Shown here: positions 56,043 through 64,000 of the stretch, piece after piece
Layout: every line of letters starts with the position of its first letter
How positions within the stretch are numbered: position 1 is the first letter of the stretch
Assembly: GCA_030340625.1 (NCBI GenBank)
Contig: JAOPHQ010000570.1
Span: 166,001 to 230,000 of the forward strand
Direction of reading: 5' to 3'
DNA: 64,000 nt
DNA from: Merluccius polli
Taxonomy: Eukaryota > Chordata > Actinopteri > Gadiformes > Merlucciidae
The notes under the pieces: model-generated
What the model was told of the DNA's origin: nothing
Databases searched by the model: none
The model's input: only the letters and a program-made list of their open reading frames with translations
Made by a program: the position numbers and the translations under genes

Positions 56043-56178
56043 ATCGCGCGCAGCTCGCATGGCTTCAAAGCCCCTGGCGGCATGCCGCTCCTCCTGACCC
56101 TCCTCGTCTCATGTTCCGCTGGCGACCCGCTCCGTCCAAGTATTTCAACAATCCCTGCTGTCAGGCAATACTTTCGCT

Positions 56179-58540
56179 ATGGCGGCGAGCAAGAGGCTAA
56201 CGAGGGTAAAGCGAAAGCAGGGCGTTTTCTCGCCGATTTCGGTCCCCGCCGCGTCCCCGACATTTTTAACGTTTACTCCGAGGAGAGCCGTTGGTGAACA
56301 AAAGTGGGCGAACGTGAAGAGCTTCGAGTCGTTATTGTTGTTTAGTTGGTCGGCGTTAGCTAGCCGCTCCGACTATTTCCTTAGCTTAGCCTAGCCTAGC
56401 TAGGGGCTAAGGAGCTAGGAGCTAATGGGTTAGCAGGCTAAACCGCGTATAGGCTCGGTCCAGGGGCGTTATTAGGTGAAGTATACGATAATGTCGCGAT
56501 TTGTTTTGTATTATGGGGGGGGGGGTGAATATTAACGGAACCGTTTATACCGTTTGTTTCGAGGTCGACTCGGTGGGGCCAAAGAGGGACTTCCCTGCGA
56601 GACGCGGAGGAATACGAAAGTTAGCCTACATGTTGATCCGTCTCGTATGGTGGTTTTTTTTTAAAGCAGTGTTACATTTGGGCCAAAAAAGTCAAAATGT
56701 CGGGCTAAGTACGGTTTGGGTCGCGTCCATCGTAAAAAAAAAAAAAAAGGAGGGCGGTTGGACTCGGATCTTGAAAGCGAAGAGACTGCGTTTTATCCAT
56801 ATCATAGCATCGTGAAACACGACTTGATGGCTAAACTATATCATATCGGGGAGAGGTTGAACGTGTTTTTTATAATGTAACATGTATGTTGGGTGGTTTT
56901 TTTTAGCAGCAGATCCCATAACTTCGCACGTCTGGGATGTGTCGCCAAGCCCACCATTCAGCACACGGTCGCCCTGTGAAGGGCTGGCTGGTATTGCAAC
57001 CGAGGACATGATGTACATACATGTACATAACCTGTTGTGTGTGTTTTTTGTGTGTGTGTGTGTGTGTGGTAGGAACTCGAGGAAATACTCAGCTTTGACG
57101 CCAAAAACATCCACAAAGTTCAAGTGGATGAGACAAATATTTTGAACTGGCAATGGCTCATCGTTCCTGTAAGTATAGATACAGATAAATATGTAGTATA
57201 GATACAGATAGATATGTAGTATGCAGATAGATATGTAGATACAGATAGATATGTAGTATAGATACAGATGGATATATAGATACAGATAGATATATAGATA
57301 CAGATAGATATGTAGATACAGATAGATATGTAGTATAGATAGTCACAGCGTATCTATACGCTGTGACTATCTATACGCTGTGACTATCTATCTATACTAC
57401 ATATCTATCTGTATGTATACTACATATCTATCTTATATATAGATACGCTGTGACTTTAGGTGTAGATTTGATTTAAAGCGCTGTACCGTGTTAACATGGG
57501 AGATGTTATCTAGGTCTCCAATAGTGTGGATCAGCCCGATTTGAAACCATAATTTGTCATGAAAACATTGACCCCGTTTCCCTGTCACCAAGGACAACGC
57601 TCCGTACGACAAGGGCGCTTTCCGTATCGACATCATCTTCCCTGTGGAGTATCCCTTCAAGCCGCCCAAGATAACATTCAAGACCAAGATCTACCACCCC
57701 AACGTGGATGAGAAGGGCCAGGTGTGCCTGCCCATTATCACCTCAGAGAACTGGAAACCGGCCACTAAAACCCACCAAGGTACATTTTAGTTTGGTTTTC
57801 TTTTCTGTCTTTGGTTTCTCTTCATGACTTGTAAATCGCCTTGGGATTATTGGAGGGCGCAATTTGGATGATGATTAGGATCTCTTAATATTGTTATTCT
57901 ACCCATTACATTAAACCTGTCCACGTATCATTAAAGTCCAATAAACATAATCTTCCACATTTGAAGATGTAACATAGCATTTGGTAGTCGTGGTAGCATT
58001 TGTTTCCCATTTAGTTTTTTGTCGGTAATGAGTAGCAATGGTATACAAAGTTAGAACTATTACTACAGTAATGGATACAGAAAGGTTGTTCAAGCCACTG
58101 TGTTTTTCCATTTACCTGCTAAGCATTCATTCATATTTTGCCTGGCTTGTGTGTACTACTCGTATCTACAAATGTGTAGTGTCTTGTATCAGGTTTCCTC
58201 TCTGTGTGAAGGCATGTGATTTGTTTTGTGTGTGGGAGATGGCCTGGCAGGCTTCCCTGTTGTGCTGGTGTATGTTTCCTGCTGTATGTGTTAAATATCA
58301 GTTTTCTCCTTGGCAGTGGAGAGAAATTTGGTGAAATTACAGGTGAAAAAGTTTTTTTTGCTTGACTTTTTAAAATTCCTCCCCCTCCCAGTGATCAAGT
58401 CGCTCACAGACCTGGTGAACAACCCTCAGCCGGAGCATCCTCTCCGTGCCGATCTGGCAGAGGAATACATGAAGGACCGCAAGAAGTTCCTGAAGAACGC
58501 AGAGGAGTTTACGAGGAAACACGGGGAGAAACGGCTGTAA
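56179..58540 (+). CDS. ube2l3: Ubiquitin-conjugating enzyme E2 L3 (UbcH7-type), complete, 4 exons
   Basis: Exons: 56179-56205, 57073-57168, 57593-57779, 58392-58540. All junctions are GT-AG in phase; the total is 459 nt (152 aa plus TAA; human is 154 aa). Start MAASKRLTR is followed by ELEEI as in the family. The UBC fold shows YPFKPPKITFKTKIYHPN, catalytic Cys86 in GQVCLP, Phe63 for E3 contact, Pro88, and His119 in PQPEHP. Pro88 and His119 are the features that restrict UbcH7 to cysteine acceptors, so it serves HECT and RBR E3 ligases such as parkin and HOIP. The C-terminus is GEKRL rather than GEKRPVD. Poly(A) signals AATAAA lie at 58986-58991 and 59044-59049. It is the only plus-strand gene: head-to-head with zfyve16 and tail-to-tail with the creatine kinase gene. 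L6 is less likely because the catalytic region follows L3. The a/b duplicate is not resolved. Confidence 0.95.
57160..57435 (+). repeat. GATA-rich tandem repeat with an inverted copy
   Basis: Units of the GATACAGATAGATATGTAGT type run to about 57350. They then reverse: AGTCACAGCGTATCTATACG is followed by the complement of the preceding text, making a cruciform-capable palindrome of about 40-bp arms centred near 57358. Lies in ube2l3 intron 2, from the donor onwards. Confidence 0.75.
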
Positions 58541-59398
58541 ATACGAAGAGCGCAGTGACTCTTCCCTGACGGTCTTTATTCAGTTTTCAATTTCAAAGAC
58601 TAAAAAAAAAACACACAAAAAAACCAAACAAAAAGAGCTTTGTTTTGTCTCTGGGCGGCCATAGATGCCAAGAACGGATATCCTGTCTCTGCAGAAGTTC
58701 ATTGTGTAACGTTTGGGGAAATTACGTTTCGGTTTCAGTTTGCCATAAAAGCAGGACTTTATGGTGTTTCATGAGAGCCCTTTGTTTAGCCGTCAGCGTG
58801 TGGTTATTTGTAACATTCAACAGTGTTTTTAGTGTGGGCTTTTGTAACCGATATGTACAGAACTACAGATAATCTTTTTTCTGGTGTGGGCTTAATTTAA
58901 GTGTTCATCGTCGGTTTTTCTACTGATGTCTATTTTGGTTTTGTTGCACTTTACCTGGTAAAAAAAAGAATTTAAATTACATTTAAATAAATACATTTGA
59001 ATCTTTAGGTTTGTTACTGAGAAGATTTTTTTTTTGAATGTAAAATAAATTGACAAGACTGATTTTCATTAAAAGCCGCATGCCTTGACTCATTTCAGGA
59101 AATCAAAACACAATTTACATAAATTAGGCTCATAAAGCCTCACATTTTTATAAAAAGGGATAACATACTAAAAGGAATCGGTATAAGCAATGCAAAAGTG
59201 AAAAGCAAGAGAACCAAAAATGTTTTTATTGAGGTTATCTATACAGCCATACATTGAGGTAGAAGCATCCGCCTAACCACAGATCATCTCTTTGAACGAA
59301 GTTCTACTGTTTTACTGTATAGGGCATATTAAGAAATGACTAGCATGATGGAGGAGGGACTAACAACGCTCAAACAACAAAGTCATTGAGTTCATTCA
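58541..59398. other. Convergent 3' ends of ube2l3 and ckmt2
   Basis: ube2l3 3' UTR on plus to about 59,010-59,070 (AATAAA at 58986 and 59044). ckmt2 3' UTR on minus ends near its AATAAA (TTTATT on plus, 59225-59230). The predicted ends lie about 150-200 bp apart. No coding sequence was seen. Confidence 0.55.
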
Positions 59399-62300
59399 TT
59401 ACTTCTTAAACTGAGCGACGGGTGAAGGGACTTTGATGTCCTGGCCCTTTTCTAGTCTCTTCTCGCAGTCAATCAGGTAGTTGACGCCGTCCACCAGCAT
59501 CTGAACAAGCTCAACCTGTACACACACACACACACACACACAAACAAAGATTTAGCTAGCAGGGGTATGAAACCTCAGCAAGAACTATAGACCTACAGTG
59601 ATGGGACGACAAAAGTGCTGTAAGTAAGATTTAAGATCTTTTAATAATTTGACAGTTACTAATGAGTGAAATGCTGTCTGTTTCAAGTTGACTGCGCTGC
59701 CTCTGTATGAGACCATTTAAATGTTGCCTGTGATTGACAGGCAAGATGGATTCCCCGGACCAATCAGGGAAGAGATGCCCTGATGAGCCGGGGAATCCAT
59801 CTTGCCAGTCAATCATAAGGCACATGAATGCAACACTTCTCAACGGCGGAGAAACGTAGTGAGGGAGGGAGCAGAGAGGGAGGGGATGTTTTATTGGTTG
59901 TTTAATTTCAAAATCGCTTGCTGTCTGCCCTTTTCTGCTTTCCCTCTTTACCACTCAAATATTACCTACATCAGCTTTAATTAGACTGTTGAATTCTAAT
60001 TAACTTGATTGAGAAGGAATGTGTGTGCGCATTTCCACTTTGTAAATACAATAATGTCGTCATAACACCGCATGAAGTAACATGATGACATCTACCTCTG
60101 ACTTTCCCAGACGGTCATTGTTGGAGATGTCGAAGGTGTCTCCGGTGGCGGCCGTGTCCACTCCTCCCGTGCCTCTCTTCTGCAAGCGGAGGTTGTCCAG
60201 GATCTTGGAGAAGCGTGTGTCCTGAAGCACGAGACGCAGCGTAACGTCACCCAATTGAACGTATGACAATGTACAGGTACGGACTTTGCACGTTGCACTA
60301 ATAATAATAATCATAATAACCCTTATTTATAGAGCACTTTCTCACAGAATACAGTTGAAACACGACGACCTAACCATGCTGAAACATTTATGTACTTCTG
60401 GATGTGTTTGTGTGTGTGTGTGTGTGTTTTTTTTCTTACCTTGCTCAGGTTGGGCAGGCGGACGTGAACCCCGGCCCGCAGGCCGGTGCCCAGGTTGGAG
60501 GGGCAGGTCAGGATGTACCCCAGACGTTCGTTCCACATGAACTCCCAGCCCCTCTCGTGGATCAGCTGTTCTACCTTGGGTACCGCTCAGTCAGTCAGTT
60601 TGTTATTGAGGCCATTGTCATATATGACATATGTATATACACAAAACAATGCGTTTTTACTTAAAAGTAGGTTACAGCAAATAGTAAAAATTACTAGTAA
60701 GAGCACAATATAAGTTACAAACCGTTTCATCAGCACAGTTGTGTTTATGAGTGAGTGTGTGGGTGTGCTGTACCTGTTTGAGTCCACTGCAGAATCTCTC
60801 AAACACTCGCTTCATGTTGCCGCCCTTCTCCATGGAGATCACCCTGGTGTGGTCCTCCTCGTTCACCCAGATCAGGAAGTTCTTCTCGTTGTTGTGCCTG
60901 AGAAGCGATACCATTCCAGCGGGACCTCATGTTACTAAAGTGTGCTATAATGCGGCGTTCACACTCCAGATCCGTTTTGAGATCCAGCTTTCATCTGAGC
61001 AGTGAAAACATTAACACATGCAAACGAATGCAATCTGAGCTATTCAAATCAGATTTGGCCCACTATTGCACAGATACGGCAATGCAACTGTAATGTCAAA
61101 AAAGCACAAAAAAGATTGGAGCCAAAGATGTTGAACATTAGCCTCAGTGAAAGCACCCAAGAAGTACAAAAAAAAGATAACGTTTGTTTCAGAATTGTGT
61201 TATGTATGTGTGACTTCACATATTAAAGAGTTAAACTAAACAACACTAAACAAGCCTGGGTTATGTCTGTCTGTAGTTCTACACAAAACATCGCAAAAAT
61301 AATCATAGAGAGTTGAGTTAATGGTAAAAGGTAACTATGGCGACACAGAGGTTAATGGTTCAAGGTAACTAGAGCGAGGCAGAGGTTAGCGTTACTAGGT
61401 AACTATGGTGACACGTATAGGTTGGTGGTTCAACTGGGCCCCGGGAGAAGGGACTACGGCCGCACATTGCTTAGCTCAGTGTTTCTCAAATAGGGGTACT
61501 GGGGTACGTTTCGTTGTTCTGATACTGGTTATGAGCCGGTGTAAAATAATCATAATAAAGAGTTGAATTTGAATACCACCTTAATAAAGTGAAATATAAA
61601 ATCTGAATACTACAAATTTGGTAAATCTTTCTACGTATTCGCACCACCCATGTAATGTTCATGTTTACACCAAATAACATGCACATACATTATTTTACAT
61701 TCATTTTCATTTTTTCCCAAAATCTCCAAAATGTTTTGTGCTGGTGAAAGTGGTACTTGGCTGACAGAACATTAGAGGGCGGTACGTTGGTAAAAATAGT
61801 TTGAGAGCCACTGGCCTAGCGGTTGGAGGTTATTATGGTGAGACAAACAGGTAAGCGGTTGGCGGTAACTATGGCGACGCAGCACACCTAACAGGGAGAC
61901 CCTAGAGGACCTACCAGATGCCCCTGGCGTCGGGCCAGTCTCGGGCCATAAAGGCACACGTCAACAGGGGAGAGACGGGCTTGTCAAACAGGAAGTGGTC
62001 CTACAGGAGGGGTCGGGGGGGTCATAGGTCATGATAAAGCGGGAGGAAGGACACACAGTCATGGAAGTAAAGGAAGACATAGATGGGAAGGATAAAATGT
62101 TGATAGGCGGCGGTGGGGAAGGTGAGTCTTCTACAGGTCTGTCTGGCGCAGCTAGATTCAAGGTAATGGAAGTTTAAATCTAAAAGGACACACAGGATTT
62201 GGGTTGGGGGGGGGGGATAAGGACCATGGGTGTCGCTGAGGTGAGGCACTGACTCAACTAAAAAGAGGGACGTTTGCTGTGTGTTTCTACGAAGAAGGCA

Positions 62301-64000
62301 GAGCCAGGGGATATTGAGGTATGGGATTGTCTCCTACGGGTGGCCTTACCAGATGCCCCGAGCATCAGGCCAGTCTCGGGCCATGAAGGCCGAGGTGAGC
62401 AAGGGAGACACTGGCTTGTCAAACAAGAAGTGCTCCTGATGGGGGGGGGGGGGGGGGCAGACACGGGTTGAACAGAGAGGGGAACAGGTGTTGAATACAC
62501 TATTGATCGCACTGAACTGTGGATGAACAGTTGATTGGCGAAAAAAGGATATGACATACATGATAAATACATTTTCACATCTGATATGCCATAGCAAATG
62601 CTGACGTTGTAGACAATAGACCTTTTGTAATCAGCCTTCTATGACGGTACTATCACAGTACGGTACAGTGATCTGGTAAATAATGAGTAGTGTAAAACAC
62701 TACAGTTTTGGGTTCCAATGAAACAGGATTTAGGTTATGCACTGACTACAAACATGTGACATTTGATGAAATGGAAACGAGCCCAGCGTGGGGAAAGGAA
62801 CTGAAACTCCTGTCCTGATTCCCCCGACCCATGATGAGTGAACTCACGTCGATGAGCTGCTGCTGCTCCTGCTCGGTCATGTCTCCCAGGCTGTAGTAGC
62901 GACCCGTCAGCTCCCCCTTCAGGCCCGCCAGCGCCGTCACGACCACGCGCTCCACCTCGCGGCGCTCCGAGCGCGAGCACGCCGGCGGCAGGCTCAGGCC
63001 GCGGATGCTGCGGCCGGTGCGCACGCGGGACGACAGCACGTACTTCTCGTCAAACACCCCGTTGGTGATCTGATTGATGAATACAATGCAATAATGTCAT
63101 TGGGACCATCCCAAGTACCCCTATCCCGACCCCTACTAAATACTAAATCTGGCAGTTGATAGGATTTGAACTTGCCAATCAGAATCTAGACGTGAGAGTG
63201 GCAGTATCTTGGACAAAATAGCTTTTTTTTGGTGAAGTATACATACTCTGCAAAGGTGCAGTGTACAACAGTGTACTGTTGTGGCCCTTGTTATTCTGTG
63301 CCGGTCCTGGCCCTCCCCTACTAAGTTAACAACGGCAAGTAGTGAAGGACAAATAGAGACGGATGGATCATGTGTCAACGAAAGGCACCTTGGAAGCGTC
63401 CAGGTCGGTGGGGTGCGTCATGGTTCTGGGGTCGTAACCGTTGTGTCTGTCTTTGATGATGGGGTCGAAGAGCTCGGCGAATACCTGCAGGCACATAGGA
63501 TGGATTTGAACATGAAATATATAATAAGGGTACAAACAAACATTGTTTGCAGATGCAATTACATTCTAGGGGCTTAGAGGAACAGAAAAATGTCTATTTC
63601 TACATATAGCGGATGGAGGATGACAGGACCCAGGACCTTTTGGCTGGCGGTGCTAATCAATCCATCAATATTTATTGAACATATATTTATTCATTTACAA
63701 TGAATCACACATGGCAATCACACATGGGTACATTTAAGAGGCAGATTAAATACAATCATAAAATTGATCGCGCACACAACTTCAACTTCAACGGTCATCA
63801 AAAGGTGTGGCGGGGGTTCGACCCCTCTCACCACTAGAATATCCACGCCCCAAAAAGGAAAGCTCGAGACGTGCGCGCTAGCTACCTCATAGCTCTCCTC
63901 GTCTCCGGCCACGCAGCCCACGGTCTTGATGAAGGGGTGTCCCGGATTGTCCACCCCGGTCTGGATGCTCTGGTCCAGGGTCCAGTTCTGGGGGGTCACC
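59399..64000 (-). CDS. ckmt2: Mitochondrial creatine kinase (CKMT2-type, sarcomeric), 3' part, runs off window
   Basis: Exons in transcript order: 64000-63886 (partial), 63484-63389, 63069-62848, then either 62435-62350 or 62000-61915, then 60897-60774, 60574-60440, 60221-60096, 59515-59399 (stop TAA). With one of the 86-nt exons all phases agree, giving 339 visible residues; about 80 N-terminal residues, including the transit peptide, lie beyond 64,000. The enzyme transfers phosphate from ATP to creatine in the mitochondrial intermembrane space. Signatures: YVLSSRVRTGRSIRG, WPDARGIW, NEEDHTRVISMEKGGNMKRV, and the phosphagen-kinase active site TCPSNLGTG with its reactive Cys. TGGVDTAA and the tail EKGQDIKVPSPVAQFKK favour mitochondrial CKMT2 over CKMT1 and over cytosolic CKM/CKB. 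A poly(A) signal lies about 170 nt after the stop. Proximity to zfyve16 agrees with human 5q14 as remembered. Confidence 0.93.
59731..59815. repeat. Long hairpin in ckmt2 last intron
   Basis: Left arm about 59731-59768 and right arm about 59777-59815 share GGCAAGATGGATTCCCCGG and flanking text as inverted repeats, with an 8-nt loop. A stem of this size would be stable in RNA. Confidence 0.75.
61915..62000 (-). other. ckmt2: ckmt2 alternative exon A (86 nt)
   Basis: Acceptor CTCCTGTAG, donor GTAGGTCC. Encodes DHFLFDKPVSPLLTCAFMAR and then DWPDARGI plus two bases of the Trp codon. Its D at position 1 and Cys in LTCA agree with remembered mammalian CKMT2, so this is probably the ancestral form. 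It is the proximal copy, nearer exon 60897-60774. Confidence 0.85.
62350..62435 (-). other. ckmt2: ckmt2 alternative exon B (86 nt)
   Basis: Acceptor CCCATCAG preceded on the transcript by a run of 17 C (G-run 62441-62457 on plus), donor GTAAGGCC. Encodes EHFLFDKPVSPLLTSAFMAR and then DWPDARGI plus two bases of Trp. It differs from copy A only by Asp to Glu and Cys to Ser. Same length and phase as copy A, so only one can be used per transcript. Confidence 0.85.

Larger units (their letters stand above)
54095..56178. other. Head-to-head promoter interval zfyve16/ube2l3
   Basis: Contains the microsatellite cluster at 54215-54394, a GC-rich block at about 54600-54760 with two direct copies of GCTGCGTGCGCAC, the CTCF-like site, then AT-rich sequence to 55,950 and the ube2l3 promoter. 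No coding sequence was seen. Confidence 0.5.

Noticed and set aside
61915..62000. Second ckmt2 exon copy as a decayed duplicate
   Set aside because: Splice sites, phase and protein are intact and the differences between copies are mainly synonymous, which argues against decay.

Overview
The window is teleost (ray-finned fish) nuclear DNA. It has spliced vertebrate genes with short GT-AG introns, dense (CA)n, (GA)n and (TA)n microsatellites, long G/C homopolymers, tRNA-derived SINE-like copies, hAT-type MITEs with 8-bp target duplications, and LINE remnants of types common in fish. Protein names were assigned by reading the translations against remembered vertebrate families. No search was run, so paralog suffixes (a/b) are not resolved.

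Layout, left to right: (1) 1-4,695: probable long 3' UTR and flank of cnnm4, with no coding exon seen. (2) 4,696-19,268, minus strand: complete cnnm4-type Mg2+ transporter gene, 7 coding exons that join in phase to 975 codons; its introns hold a degenerate LINE and SINE copies. (3) 19,269-21,419: cnnm4 promoter side plus microsatellites. (4) 21,420-29,320, minus: complete SEC14-like lipid-transfer protein gene (CRAL-TRIO plus GOLD), 12 exons, 407 aa. (5) 29,321-32,906: intergenic, with a foldback element. (6) 32,907-52,375, minus: complete zfyve16 (endofin; FYVE plus DUF3480), 17 coding exons, 1,471 aa, with a 5' leader reaching about 54.1 kb. Its introns contain three hAT MITEs, a 30-bp/100-bp minisatellite with nested insertions, a 50-bp minisatellite and several perfect hairpins. 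(7) 54.1-56.2 kb: head-to-head promoter interval. (8) 56,179-58,540, plus: complete ube2l3, 4 exons, 152 aa. (9) 59,399-64,000, minus: 3' part of a mitochondrial (ckmt2-type) creatine kinase gene, running off the right edge.

The genes do not form one pathway. They are Mg2+ efflux, lipid transfer, endosomal BMP/TGF-beta scaffolding, an RBR/HECT-specific E2, and mitochondrial phosphocreatine production. From memory, zfyve16 and ckmt2 are also close together in human (5q14), while human SEC14L2 and UBE2L3 lie on 22q and CNNM4 on 2q. The window therefore seems to join blocks that are separate in human.

The most notable observation is in ckmt2. The 86-nt exon encoding the segment that ends in WPDARGIW is present twice (61,915-62,000 and 62,350-62,435), each copy with its own splice sites. 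The copies differ at 15 of 86 nt but at only 2 amino acids (D/E and C/S). Including both would shift the frame. This is the signature of mutually exclusive alternative exons. Other points of interest are microsatellite-built polypyrimidine tracts at several acceptors, a 20-bp tandem duplication that copies a zfyve16 donor site, and a possible cryptic signal-peptide first exon inside a zfyve16 intron.
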